Assembly: GCF_002764115.1 (NCBI RefSeq)
Contig: NZ_CP017940.1
Span: 2,950,501 to 3,014,500, forward strand
Direction of reading: 5' to 3'
DNA length: 64,000 nucleotides
Origin: Phyllobacterium zundukense
GTDB taxonomy: Bacteria > Pseudomonadota > Alphaproteobacteria > Rhizobiales > Rhizobiaceae
Shown: piece by piece, positions 34,989 through 42,937 of the stretch
Position numbering within the stretch: the first letter of the stretch is position 1
Layout of the letters: each line of letters starts with the position of its first letter
Program-made: the position numbers and the translations under genes
Notes under the pieces: model-generated
The model's input: only the letters and a program-made list of their open reading frames with translations
Databases searched by the model: none
Told to the model about the DNA's origin: nothing

Positions 34989-35186
34989 CTACTTTTTGTG
35001 AGAGAGATATGATCGTACTGCGCGGTCCGCATCTCGTTCTGAAATAGACGCTTTCTTGGTCACAGGCTTTTGAGAAAGAGCGGATGCAGCCAAAGTTTTT
35101 GCAGCCTTGCTTGACGTACCACTGGTGCGAAGTACTTTCGATGCCAGGTTACCAGCCTTTGTGCCAGTCTTTTCGTTTGCAGCCAT
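34989..35186 (-). CDS. small basic Ala/Lys-rich protein upstream of the TIR-like gene
   Basis: 65 residues, six bases upstream of the TIR-like gene. It is rich in Ala, Ser, Lys and Thr, with a helix TSSKAAKTLAASALSQ and a basic C-terminus. No domain recognised. Short proteins of this composition are often found directly upstream of the TIR-like family, so it is probably its regulator, antitoxin or sensor; this rests on memory of such neighbourhoods and on the spacing. Confidence 0.6.
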   Translation of the reverse strand: MAANEKTGTKAGNLASKVLRTSGTSSKAAKTLAASALSQKPVTKKASISERDADRAVRSYLSHKK

Positions 35187-35390
35187 GTCAGACTCCTAAT
35201 CTCCACACGATTACCACACAATATCCGGAACACTCCAGCCAATTGTTGTGGGCGCATATCGGGCGAGATATCTATTTGTCCTTGCCTTTGCTCTTCCCTT
35301 GTCAGGTCGCCGCGAAAGCGCTGGCAGGCGACAACTAACGCTATTACAGGAATTCCCCTCGCGTGCGCGCAACGTGCGCGAGGCACGGGC

Positions 35391-35882
35391 TCAGATACGC
35401 GGAAGTCGTTCCTCGTCAGGAACCATCGCATCAGCGTCTCGAATTTGTTTAGCCGTCAAGGACCGTTGATTGGCGAACTCTTTTGGAAGCAACGAAACCG
35501 CATAATGTTCTGGACCATTATAGACTACGATGGCTTCAGCAACCTCAAAGTCGATCTGGAAAAATAGTAGGTGGTCTGCTCTAGTCTCAGTGTTTCTAAA
35601 TGCTGGGCCACGTCCCGTACCAGTAGCCTTAACCTGCACAGTTGTGACGCCGTCTGGTGCATAACCGTCAATACCAACAGTCGATTTGGTGTCTACTAGT
35701 TTTATGCCGAAATGTTCGGCAGCCAGTGCCTCACCCAGGTCTCCAACTAGATTCCCGTCAAGCGTGAACCTCAACTTGAACGATTCATTGTGAGTTTTAC
35801 GAAGAATTTTTGCGTAATACTCCTGCAATTTGCGGCGTCCCTCGACCAAATCTTTGATTATGGGAATTCTTATGGTTTCCAT
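35391..35882 (-). CDS. PD-(D/E)XK nuclease-like protein
   Basis: 163 residues from the ATG at 35882 (AGAAGGA upstream). The motif order of a restriction-like nuclease is visible: Glu in GDLGEALAAEHFG, Asp in KSTVGIDGYAPDG, and QVKATGTG, where Lys follows Val (the x-Val-Lys of the PD-(D/E)XK core; the expected acidic residue is replaced by Gln). The rest holds FFQIDFEVAEAIVVYNGPE. Such proteins occur in defence and mobile loci as stand-alone nucleases. The Gln at the D/E position could lower metal binding. It is followed by the TIR-like pair on the same strand, about 200 bases apart. Confidence 0.6.
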   Translation of the reverse strand: METIRIPIIKDLVEGRRKLQEYYAKILRKTHNESFKLRFTLDGNLVGDLGEALAAEHFGIKLVDTKSTVGIDGYAPDGVTTVQVKATGTGRGPAFRNTETRADHLLFFQIDFEVAEAIVVYNGPEHYAVSLLPKEFANQRSLTAKQIRDADAMVPDEERLPRI

Positions 35883-35929
35883 TTGTCCTTCTTGTTGTCC
35901 GGCCGATGCAGAATGGTGATCCTTAGTTT

Positions 35930-36364
35930 TTACGGACACTCAGAGACGGTTGCCATGGTAACAGGGACGGCATCAGCAGTGCGATAGTGATACTGCATGA
36001 CACCGCCAAGCCTCACAAAAGCAGCTGTTGGCTCCTGACCACAGATCATTGTTTTGGTCATAGTGTTCAGGTTTTCAATGTATACTTCTTTGGCAACACC
36101 TGCCGCTTCGAGCTTCGCTTGAAACTCAGCGTAAGTCTGTGCCCACGCTGCATACATAACAACAGACGGGCCTATCGCCGCTACCCGCTCAAGTGTTGTG
36201 TTGGCATTTAGTTTCATAGGCAGTGAGGGCGCCACCTCCGCCTGAAAGCCCCGGGACGCTTCGCAGAGATCAAATTTGGTGTGCTTTGACAGGCAATTCT
36301 CTTCCGCAGCCTCCGCATAGGCGATGGACGCAAACACCCACAGTACAGTCATTAATGTCCGCAT
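35930..36364 (-). CDS. exported hypothetical protein
   Basis: 144 residues with a signal peptide (MRTLMTVLWVFASIAYAEA, cleavage near residue 20). The mature protein has four Cys (NCLSKHTKFDLC, ICGQ and the C-terminal SECP), compatible with two disulphides in the periplasm. No family recognised. Its stop lies 48 bases upstream of the nuclease-like gene. A superinfection-exclusion type role would fit a secreted cargo gene but is only a guess. Confidence 0.55.
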   Translation of the reverse strand: MRTLMTVLWVFASIAYAEAAEENCLSKHTKFDLCEASRGFQAEVAPSLPMKLNANTTLERVAAIGPSVVMYAAWAQTYAEFQAKLEAAGVAKEVYIENLNTMTKTMICGQEPTAAFVRLGGVMQYHYRTADAVPVTMATVSECP

Positions 36365-36462
36365 GATTCCCCCTATGCACGCGCACCATGCGTCACGGGG
36401 CAGGAGACGTCAATTTAGGATCGAGGGAAATGAAAATCCCTTTGAGGGTGTCGCTCCCCACA

Positions 36463-36798
36463 CTAGCGCGGTCGAGGTTCACATGAGATGCCATCATTGT
36501 CTCGATCGAGGTGAGACCAGTATCCCGGCTGACCTCGATGAGCCGAAAACGGGGCAGATCGGCAGGTTCGCGGAGCGGAAACAAAGTTTGATACCCCATC
36601 TGACCGCGAATCGAGTTCACTATCGGCGAATAGGTATGACGCCACGAAGAGCAGCGCGACGACCCCGAGCGGGAATGAAAGTTTGTGAAGAAAGCGCACC
36701 CAACCTGGTTGCCAGCGACGACGGCGTAAAGGGCGGTACGTTACGCCCCTTACCTTCACTGACTGATCCGGCTGTCTCGATCTTTTCCACGGCGACAT
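36463..36798 (-). CDS. membrane-anchored excalibur-domain protein
   Basis: 111 residues. A basic N-terminus is followed by one membrane helix (FPLGVVALLFVASYLFA, about residues 43-59) and a C-terminal excalibur domain: a Cys in RTCRSAPFS, then LDRDNDGISCEPRPR, with the D-x-D-x-D-G loop and the closing Cys-Glu. Excalibur domains are small calcium-binding modules of extracellular proteins. The domain is thus outside the inner membrane. It stands just upstream of the divergent tail-fibre group. Confidence 0.7.
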   Translation of the reverse strand: MSPWKRSRQPDQSVKVRGVTYRPLRRRRWQPGWVRFLHKLSFPLGVVALLFVASYLFADSELDSRSDGVSNFVSAPRTCRSAPFSAHRGQPGYWSHLDRDNDGISCEPRPR

Positions 36799-36897
36799 CT
36801 GCTTCTCCCCGCGCGCAATTCACCACAGAACAGTAAAAACTTGCCGCTCAAAATCTCTCGAATTTGAATTGATCGGCTGAATAACAAGGAATCCAAA

Positions 36898-37053
36898 ATG
36901 GAAAACGACGCAACAGCGGCGGACGATTCCGCGCGCGACGAAACAGCCAACTACCTGCGCCGCAAGGCGGAATTCGAAGCAGCCAGCGCGGCAGGCTTTG
37001 AAGAGGGCAATCGGCTTCTCGAGGAATATATCGCCAAAAGGAACGCCAAATAA
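36898..37053 (+). CDS. 51-residue helical protein ahead of the tail-fibre gene
   Basis: ATG at 36898 with AAGGA eight bases upstream; the stop overlaps the next start as TAATG. Sequence: MENDATAADDSARDETANYL at the N-terminus, then Arg/Lys/Glu-rich helix ending EYIAKRNAK. Phage tail-fibre operons often start with such small proteins. No family recognised; the overlap and ribosome site support the call. Confidence 0.6.
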   Translation: MENDATAADDSARDETANYLRRKAEFEAASAAGFEEGNRLLEEYIAKRNAK

Positions 37054-38531
37054 TGGCCATTCGTAACGACTATCAGGCCGGAACCGTATCCATTACGGCC
37101 GGAACAACTGCGCTCGTTGGCGCTGGTGGTGCAAACTGGACGGCTGCCGATATCCAGCCAGGCGATACGTTCCTCGTCGAAAATCTTGTAGCTGTTGTGG
37201 CCGCGGTGGTTGACTCCACGCACATCACACTCGCCGAGCCGTGGACAGGCACGACACTTTCCGCAGCACCTTACCGGATTCGATACCAACCCGATGGTTC
37301 GCGATATTCTGCTGCCTTGCGGGACATGGTTGACCAACTCGGAAACGGAAACATTTTGGCCTTGTCTGGCCTGACTGGTGCGCTTGACGAGATTCCGATC
37401 TTCACTGGTGCCGGCGCTATGACGCTCATCAGTAAAGAGGAGCTTATTCGCGGCGTTGATGTTGATGTGAAGGTTGAGACTCTTGCAGACCGTGCGGCTT
37501 ATGATGGCCAAGCTACAGGGTACTCCGTCCTTGTTGGTGACGTAGGCGATGGTCGATCCGCTATCTATTTCAAGTTGTCGTCTACGCTAGCTGACTGGTC
37601 TGATCCTGCCTACCTTACAGGTGCGAACGGAACGTTCCAATCGAAAGGTGCCTATAGCGGTGCTACCGCCTATGTAATTGGCGACGTTGTTCTGCAGAAC
37701 GGCTCCTCGTGGATCGCGCGCGTCAATACGACAGGCAATGCGCCTCCCACATTGCCGACCACTTCGAACACGCAATGGTTCCTGCTGTCCGCAGCCGGAA
37801 GCGGGTTCGTGTTCCGTGGGGCATATTCTGGAGCTACGGCGTACCTTAAAGATGACGTGGTTGTCAGCCAAAATTCATCGTGGATTGCACTGCAGGCTAC
37901 CACCGGCAATGCTCCACCCACCTTGCCGACGACTTCCAATGCAAACTGGCAGGCATTAGCTGTCCGCGGTGCGGGGGATGTGAGTGGCCCTGCGTCGAGT
38001 GTCGATAGCACGCCTGCAGTATTCGATGACGTTACCGGTAAGCAGATCAAGAACATCACGTATGCAGCGTTCAAAACGGCGGCCACTCTTAACAACGTCG
38101 ACAATACGTCCGATGCAAACAAGCCTGTTTCGACCGCGCAGAATACTGCACTGTCTCTTAAATATGACAAGTCCGGTGGACAGTTGAGCGGTAAAATAAC
38201 TCTAAACTTTAACCCTAATGTTTGGGGAATCGATGCTTCAGTTTTTCCAATTAACTTAGCCGCTGCTTCAAATTTCGGCATCACCGCTGGGTCAGGTCTT
38301 ATAATGGTAACCGACGAAGGGACAGGGTGCAGCGCTCTGTTCATTTGTGGCGGCGGTGTTACAACATTAGTTGCACAAACAGCCGCCACATTCGGGACTG
38401 TTGCAGGGGGTGGGCCAGGTTACGTGAGGTTGGGTTATGATGCTGGTTCAGGCGCATATTACTTCGGCAACTTCGCGACTTTCGGCATTACTATCAGATT
38501 GGTTGCAATCAAAACAAGGCCATCGGCATGA
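37053..38531 (+). CDS. phage tail-fibre-like protein with repeated binding modules
   Basis: 492 residues. An N-terminal part resembles phage structural proteins (GTVSITAGTTALVGAGGANW). Two copies of a ~60-residue module follow at about 195-320: GAYSGATAYVIGDVVLQNGS then WIARVNTTGNAPPTLPTTSN, which resembles the carbohydrate-binding (CBM5/12-like) modules of tail fibres. The C-terminal 190 residues are Gly/Ala/Thr-rich, beta-structured and probably form the trimeric tip. It starts by TAATG overlap and ends by ATGA overlap with the next gene. In a satellite it could change the host range of the helper particle. Confidence 0.75.
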   Translation: MAIRNDYQAGTVSITAGTTALVGAGGANWTAADIQPGDTFLVENLVAVVAAVVDSTHITLAEPWTGTTLSAAPYRIRYQPDGSRYSAALRDMVDQLGNGNILALSGLTGALDEIPIFTGAGAMTLISKEELIRGVDVDVKVETLADRAAYDGQATGYSVLVGDVGDGRSAIYFKLSSTLADWSDPAYLTGANGTFQSKGAYSGATAYVIGDVVLQNGSSWIARVNTTGNAPPTLPTTSNTQWFLLSAAGSGFVFRGAYSGATAYLKDDVVVSQNSSWIALQATTGNAPPTLPTTSNANWQALAVRGAGDVSGPASSVDSTPAVFDDVTGKQIKNITYAAFKTAATLNNVDNTSDANKPVSTAQNTALSLKYDKSGGQLSGKITLNFNPNVWGIDASVFPINLAAASNFGITAGSGLIMVTDEGTGCSALFICGGGVTTLVAQTAATFGTVAGGGPGYVRLGYDAGSGAYYFGNFATFGITIRLVAIKTRPSA

Positions 38532-38914
38532 CGACAAAATATGACGCGGATGATTTCGTTCCTGTTGATGATATTCCGAACCAATGGGTGCACGCGACGG
38601 CTGGTCTGTTTATCGGTCGAGAGGGGCAGACGCTGGAAAGTCTTGTTTCTGAGTTCAATGCTCCACAACCTGATTTGCTGCCTGTCATTCCAGACCGTGT
38701 CTCGCGCCGGCAGTTCCGCTTGCAGCTTATCGATGATGGGCTGCTCGATACTGTGGAAGGCTGGATTGCCACCCAGGACGAGCGAACGCAGGCCGCATAC
38801 GCCGACAGCGGCACGTTCGTACGAAGTGACACGATGCTGCAGGAAGGCTTCGCCGCGCTGGGTTTTGATGCTGCCAGGGTGGATCAGTTTTTTACTGAGG
38901 CGGCTGAGATTTAG
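38528..38914 (+). CDS. tail-fibre-associated hypothetical protein
   Basis: 128 residues, overlapping the fibre gene by ATGA. Sequence blocks are FVPVDDIPNQWVHATAGLFI and VSRRQFRLQLIDDGLLDTVEGW. The latter, with the helical end MLQEGFAALGFDAARVDQFF, resembles small proteins encoded after tail-fibre genes of rhizobial phages, sometimes called tail assembly proteins. The chaperone role is an inference from position. Confidence 0.6.
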   Translation: MTTKYDADDFVPVDDIPNQWVHATAGLFIGREGQTLESLVSEFNAPQPDLLPVIPDRVSRRQFRLQLIDDGLLDTVEGWIATQDERTQAAYADSGTFVRSDTMLQEGFAALGFDAARVDQFFTEAAEI

Positions 38915-39138
38915 GTTGCTGCGGGGCTTGGCCGTTGAACCAAGTTACTAACCAAGCCTCTACGCAGCATAGACTGTGGTGGGACAACCACAGCAAGTGG
39001 GGCCCAGATTGCCACGGGTTAGACGTGATCAATACTGAGCCCCCGTCAAGATAGCATTTTGGAACTGATCCAACGCTTGTCTCGGCAATAATAGAACGCG
39101 TGTCGTCAATGTTAGTTCCGCGTAGTTTTGCAAAAAAA

Positions 39139-39185
39139 TAGGCTCGGCGGAGTTGGGTTTGGGTCACGGGCTCACGCCGAGCCTA
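39139..39185. ncRNA. hairpin H1 of a recurring stem family
   Basis: TAGGCTCGGCG at 39139-39149 pairs perfectly with 39175-39185 (11 bp, 25-base loop). The stem is shared, with variation, by H2 and H3; the loops are unrelated. No T-run follows, so it is not a simple terminator. Confidence 0.5.
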
Positions 39186-39422
39186 ATGCCAGGTTGAGGG
39201 TCCCGGCACGGCGAAACGTGCAATGATTTCTATCACCTAGCAATATATCATCGCATTGCTAAATAGAGTTACGACCAAAGGGGGCCCGACCGCCGATGGG
39301 GGCAGCGGCCGGGATGCTGACCGGTAGCAAATGGGATGGGCGAGCCAGCCCTAAAACGCTGCGCCCGTATGGTTAAGAAATGATGAAGCGTGCGTGTGGC
39401 GGGCTTTAGCCCGCAAAATAGA

Positions 39423-39468
39423 AGAGGCTCGGCCGATTTCCTTAGGAGGGTGCGCCGACCGAGCCTCT
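39423..39468. ncRNA. hairpin H2 of the same stem family
   Basis: AGAGGCTCGG at 39423-39432 pairs perfectly with 39459-39468 (10 bp, 26-base loop). The loop includes TTAGGAGGG, a ribosome-site-like sequence. Confidence 0.5.
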
Positions 39469-39617
39469 CGCCAGGGGTTCGAAGTCCCGACCATGAAGTC
39501 CAGTCAAATCACAAAAGCGGGGCTGTGAGGCCCGACGCATGCACCAAAGCAGGAAATACACAACGCCGAGCCTCGTGCCGGCCAGCGTTGGCATTTTGGA
39601 GCACTGCCCGGTTAGTA

Positions 39618-39896
39618 TCAATAAACCGCGGGTTCAGCAGAATTCATTACTGATCGATGCCGGGTGGATGCGTTCTTTACTGAGGCGAGTGGGGCTTTAA
39701 CACCTTCCGGGATTACAGCTAGTCCGTTGACAATTGCGGACAGCTTGGATTGGTCTGCGCCAGGCATACCTTCGATAATCTCTATTAGCTCGTGAATGGC
39801 TTGACGCTGTTGACCTATCATGGCGAGCAGGATGCTCATTTGGTCGCCTGTTCGCTCCGTATGCTCGGCAAGCATGTCTTCAAAGGACTTGGCCAT
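39618..39896 (-). CDS. small hypothetical helical protein
   Basis: 92 residues from the ATG at 39896, with GGGAGA immediately upstream. It is helical and Met-rich at the start (MAKSFEDMLAEHTERTGDQM, then IHELIEIIEGM). No domain recognised. Similar small proteins occur in rhizobial prophages. It lies alone between two structured non-coding stretches. Confidence 0.5.
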   Translation of the reverse strand: MAKSFEDMLAEHTERTGDQMSILLAMIGQQRQAIHELIEIIEGMPGADQSKLSAIVNGLAVIPEGVKAPLASVKNASTRHRSVMNSAEPAVY

Positions 39897-40172
39897 TTTC
39901 TCTCCCGTTGTCTTGCAGAACAAAGTTTGCACGGCGGGAGGGGGAAGGCAATGTGAATGGCGACATACAGGTGGAAGAAGGATTCAATGTCCGTACCAAG
40001 CACCGAGTAGCCAGCTGGCTGACAAAACCGCGATGAGAATCGAGACAAGCGATAGGTATCCGAACATGCGCAGTCCCTCCCAAGGATGAAGCGCGGTTAT
40101 CCTCCATGCATGAAAGGTCAACTAACGATCAGCACCGTCTTTTTCTTCCATGCACCTCGATCACGAGTTTGA

Positions 40173-40210
40173 GGCCCGACGCCGGGGTGGGCTGGTGACA
40201 ACGTCGGGCC
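40173..40210. ncRNA. GC-rich hairpin H4
   Basis: GGCCCGACG at 40173-40181 pairs perfectly with CGTCGGGCC at 40202-40210 (9 bp, 20-base loop). The left arm core GAGGCCCGACG also occurs at about 39529-39539, next to a GCCGAGCCTC stretch. No T-run follows. Confidence 0.45.
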
Positions 40211-40401
40211 CCGGGCCGAAGAGTTTGGCGCTCTTCGACGCGGCCTAAACCGGTAAGAATTAGAAATGTTCCGTGAAAAAATGACGGCGAGGTACCTCAC
40301 CGCCAATTCATGAGACCTTTACCATGCTAAGGGGGTGGTCAGGGACACAGCCGAACTTGTTTCGGCGATGTATAAGATCTATGAAAATAGTTCCCATAAG
40401 T

Positions 40402-40449
40402 GAGGCTTGGCCTCAATGCGTCCTGGAAGAATACCTTCAGCCAAGCCTC
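40402..40449. ncRNA. hairpin H3 with compensatory changes relative to H1 and H2
   Basis: GAGGCTTGGC at 40402-40411 pairs perfectly with GCCAAGCCTC at 40440-40449 (10 bp, 28-base loop). Relative to H1 and H2 one stem pair has changed from C-G to T-A on both arms, keeping the pairing. Confidence 0.55.
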
Positions 40450-40572
40450 CGCTGCATGGAGAGGACCTACAGCACCTTCAGTATAGCTCCATTGTACGGA
40501 CTACGAAACTAGCGTGCTTACGATCGACCCGATAAAGATGGGTATTTGCATGAGGCTGCCGTGCAATGAAAG

Positions 40573-40926
40573 TTAGGCCCGCCTCGTCGGTCGTCGCCGA
40601 CCCCACCGCTCCAGCTTACCCGTCGACGCTGGCCTTGCCATAGTGTCAATATAGATACCAGCCTCGCGGGCAGCCTCTACGAATGCAACACGCGCAACGG
40701 CAGCCGAGCACTCGCCGGCAAGGCACTTCAACAGGATCGCCTTGCAGACGTAGAGTTTCGGTCCCGCTGCTTCGTCGGGCCAATGCTCCAGTATGAACTG
40801 CGCAGCGTCATAGGCAGAGGTAATGCCGATGCTGGTGCCGTGCTGTAAAACTGAAACAATCTGAAATGACTTGTAGTCTTCATGCATAGCGGGAAAAACG
40901 ATATGAGAGGTCGCAGGTTCAGGCAT
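40573..40926 (-). CDS. DUF982-domain protein
   Basis: 117 residues from the ATG at 40926, overlapping the previous stop as TAATG. The pattern of DUF982 is visible: IGITSAYDAAQFILEHWPDE, then KAILLKCLAGECSAAVARVAFVEAAREAGI (strand, helix, conserved Trp-Pro, Ala-Arg-x-Ala-Phe). DUF982 proteins are small rhizobial proteins without known function, often on plasmids and islands. It is the last of three overlapping minus-strand genes. Confidence 0.75.
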   Translation of the reverse strand: MPEPATSHIVFPAMHEDYKSFQIVSVLQHGTSIGITSAYDAAQFILEHWPDEAAGPKLYVCKAILLKCLAGECSAAVARVAFVEAAREAGIYIDTMARPASTGKLERWGRRRPTRRA

Positions 40927-41153
40927 TAATCTATTCGAATTATCTGTCCATCTCGCATTTCGAAGACGCCACATTCGCCGCCCTCAGCTATGAATTCCGA
41001 TTCGAGCTCGCCCCATGTGCCCATGTATCCACCACACGAACTGCAATAGATCGCGGTGCTAACGGTCACGTCTTGGGCGAGGGTAAGATAGATGGTCTGA
41101 CATTTCTGGCATTCAAGTTTGCTGTTCAAGCGTCGAGGCGCAGTGGTGCTCAT
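40926..41153 (-). CDS. small zinc-ribbon protein
   Basis: 75 residues with two Cys pairs, ECQKCQTIYL and IYCSSCGGYMG, a classic zinc ribbon, and a C-terminal strand FEMRDGQIIRID. It overlaps the neighbouring genes on both sides (ATGA and TAATG). Function unknown; such proteins bind nucleic acid or act as structural cofactors. Confidence 0.6.
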   Translation of the reverse strand: MSTTAPRRLNSKLECQKCQTIYLTLAQDVTVSTAIYCSSCGGYMGTWGELESEFIAEGGECGVFEMRDGQIIRID

Positions 41154-41404
41154 GTATTCCCACCGCCCTGACGAAGCGCTACAATCCGCGTAATCAGCCT
41201 CTCCTGGTGCACGGCAGTTGACGCAATGACGTTCTCATCGCGCAGGCCTTGATCGAAGAGCGTCATTACCCTTCGAGCAAGCTGGTCCGCGTATTTATCG
41301 CTTGGACCACGGTCAAGCCGCCTGGAAGCTTTCAGCAAAGCGCCCTGCATGAGGGTCCAGTCTTCGCTTGAATAGATGCAATTTCTTACTCCATGACTAC
41401 CCAT
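41150..41404 (-). CDS. hypothetical rhizobial island protein
   Basis: 84 residues from the ATG at 41404. It is helical (EDWTLMQGALLKASRRLDRG, then QLARRVMTLFDQGLRDENVIA) and followed by an ATGA overlap with the zinc-ribbon gene. No domain recognised; similar short proteins are common in rhizobial accessory DNA. Confidence 0.55.
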   Translation of the reverse strand: MGSHGVRNCIYSSEDWTLMQGALLKASRRLDRGPSDKYADQLARRVMTLFDQGLRDENVIASTAVHQERLITRIVALRQGGGNT

Positions 41405-41527
41405 AATGGCCTCCGTTCGGCGGGAGCACTTCACCTCTCAATCGCCAGCAGTCAACGCAGTTCCGGCGCGGACAAAGTGTACGCCGTTACTGCCAAATTG
41501 CGAATCGTTTCGTGGATCGCTTCAGCG

Positions 41528-41713
41528 TCATTCGTCATTGCGCTCTAGAATGGATTCTAATTCGGCGATCCTTCGTCTGATGGCATTGACCGCGTCATGA
41601 CTGCCCGTCGAGCCTTTGAAGAAGATTGCACTGCTTTCGATGACGGCAAGGTCATCCCGCAAATTCGACAGCTCTACCCGAAGCTCCTCCATCGTGGGTT
41701 CATCTCTACCCAT
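41528..41713 (-). CDS. small coiled-coil hypothetical protein
   Basis: 61 residues: MGRDEPTMEELRVELSNLRD, then a second helix AVNAIRRRIAELESILERND. It is a probable helical hairpin. No clear function. Confidence 0.45.
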   Translation of the reverse strand: MGRDEPTMEELRVELSNLRDDLAVIESSAIFFKGSTGSHDAVNAIRRRIAELESILERNDE

Positions 41714-41813
41714 TTGTCACTCCCCTAACTTGGGAATAACCCAACGCTTCATGGCAGCAACAGTTCCTCAGTCTGCTCTTGACGTCATGGGAATTTGTTC
41801 TCTTTTCGTTCTC

Positions 41814-42059
41814 ATGAATAGGATTCTCAGCCTCACCACAATCGGTGCCTTAATCGACAACGCGCACAATCTCCGCGCCTATTGCAACTCCTGCCGGCAT
41901 TGCGTGAAGCTCGATTTAGAAGCCTTGGCTGCGAGGCTAGGCCGCGATCATGGCAGCATGCACGTGGACTTGGTTCCAAAGCTCAAATGCGAATGCGGCT
42001 CAAAAGATATCGCGCTGATCTTGTCGACCGAGGCAACTGAGGGGCGCGGGCATGTCTAA
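41814..42059 (+). CDS. small zinc-finger-like protein
   Basis: 81 residues from the ATG at 41814. AYCNSCRHCVKLDLEALAAR carries a Cys-x2-Cys-x2-Cys cluster and LKCECGSKDIAL a second Cys pair, so a zinc-binding fold is likely. Short proteins of this pattern occur in many rhizobial genomes without assigned function. The neighbouring genes are on the opposite strand. Confidence 0.55.
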   Translation: MNRILSLTTIGALIDNAHNLRAYCNSCRHCVKLDLEALAARLGRDHGSMHVDLVPKLKCECGSKDIALILSTEATEGRGHV

Positions 42060-42109
42060 TATGAGGCTTCAGCGCTACCGCTCCTGCAAGGCAGAGCACG
42101 TAGTCGGTC

Positions 42110-42607
42110 TTAGTTCCTTGGCGTATTAATCATGGGCTCAACCTGGCCCGCGCCATCTTCCTTTTTGCGAAGGTCCAATTGTTGAATTATTCGGTCGGCC
42201 TGATCGAGAAAGAACCGCGGAGTCTGATTTTGACCGAGCCCTTGTTCCGGTGACCTAAAGGCGACCGTTCCTGTGCTCACCCAATCAGCAACTACATCAT
42301 CGGTTAGTTCGACTCCAGAGTACTTCTGCAAGACCTGGACCGCGAAACTCCGGCTTTGTTTTGTCTTGTCGCTAATCTCTCCACCCAGGATATTAAGGGC
42401 AAGTTTGACCATCTCGATATCAAGTTGTCGTGTTTGGTAGGAAGAATTCAGGAGAGACTGTTGAATGGCCGTTTGAGCGCGTATCTCCTCCACCGCACGC
42501 TGGCTATTCCCTTGCACCTGATAGCCAAAGTACCCAATGATCGCTACGCCAATTGATGTTGCGATAGCGGTTACCGTCGACGCCCACGATGTAGTTGATT
42601 CGCTCAT
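42110..42607 (-). CDS. membrane-anchored hypothetical protein
   Basis: 165 residues with one N-terminal membrane helix (ATSIGVAIIGYFGYQVQG, about residues 14-31) and a helical cytoplasmic or periplasmic domain (VEEIRAQTAIQQSLLNSSYQ, ALNILGGEI). The start overlaps the repressor stop by ATGA, so it is co-expressed with the repressor. It may be an immunity or superinfection-exclusion factor; this is inference from position. Confidence 0.6.
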   Translation of the reverse strand: MSESTTSWASTVTAIATSIGVAIIGYFGYQVQGNSQRAVEEIRAQTAIQQSLLNSSYQTRQLDIEMVKLALNILGGEISDKTKQSRSFAVQVLQKYSGVELTDDVVADWVSTGTVAFRSPEQGLGQNQTPRFFLDQADRIIQQLDLRKKEDGAGQVEPMINTPRN

Positions 42608-42834
42608 GTCTCATCGCCCTGCTTTATCATCACGCCGCTCCATTCATCGGCGTTGACGAACTTCATTTGCCTTGCCTCGAGTGCCTTCTGCAAAGCGTCC
42701 ATGGTGGACTGTTTTGCATCAGCACCTTTCTCAATTCGCGTGACCGTGTTTGCTGTAACGCCGGCAGCTTTAGCGAGCTCCCGAACGCCCCACCCCGCTG
42801 CGACCCTCGCCATTTTTAGTTGCACCGCGTTCAT
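42604..42834 (-). CDS. XRE-family repressor-like protein
   Basis: 76 residues from the ATG at 42834. The helix-turn-helix is plain: ARVAAGWGVRELAKAAGVTA then NTVTRIEKGADAKQSTMDAL, the Cro/C1-type fold. There is no C-terminal peptidase or dimerisation domain of the LexA/CI type, so it is not a self-cleaving repressor. It is divergent from the gene at 42938 across a short operator region, the usual lysogeny-switch layout. Confidence 0.8.
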   Translation of the reverse strand: MNAVQLKMARVAAGWGVRELAKAAGVTANTVTRIEKGADAKQSTMDALQKALEARQMKFVNADEWSGVMIKQGDET

Positions 42835-42937
42835 ATGTGTACCCTGTACAAATTCATGTTGACAATGTAACGAAAAGTTTCTACTTATCGATACACAGTA
42901 CCAATACATATGTACAAAATCAACTGAGGAACCAAAA
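42835..42937. promoter_or_regulatory. divergent promoter/operator region of the repressor
   Basis: TTGACA at 42859-42864, then 17 bases, then TACTTA at 42882-42887: a good plus-strand promoter for the 42938 gene. TGTACAAA occurs at 42845-42852 and again at 42911-42918, and ATATGT-TAC-like words flank both, likely repressor sites on either side of the promoter. Confidence 0.6.

Larger units (their letters stand above)
38915..39617. other. gene-poor region with structured hairpins
   Basis: About 700 bases with no credible gene after the tail-fibre group. It contains an inverted repeat CTGTGGT/ACCACAG near 38968-38987, the two AGGCTCGG hairpins listed separately and a small GCGGGC-TTTA-GCCCGC hairpin at 39399-39414. 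One weak frame on the minus strand (38892-39167) lacks a ribosome site and is not called. Confidence 0.5.
39897..40572. other. gene-poor region with hairpins
   Basis: About 675 bases without a convincing gene. It contains the GGCCCGACG hairpin (40173-40210) and hairpin H3 (40402-40449). No open frame here has both a start site and protein-like composition. Confidence 0.45.

Noticed and set aside
38892..39167. 91-codon minus-strand frame after the tail-fibre group
   Set aside because: Overlaps the end of a better gene and one of the structured hairpins, with no ribosome site.
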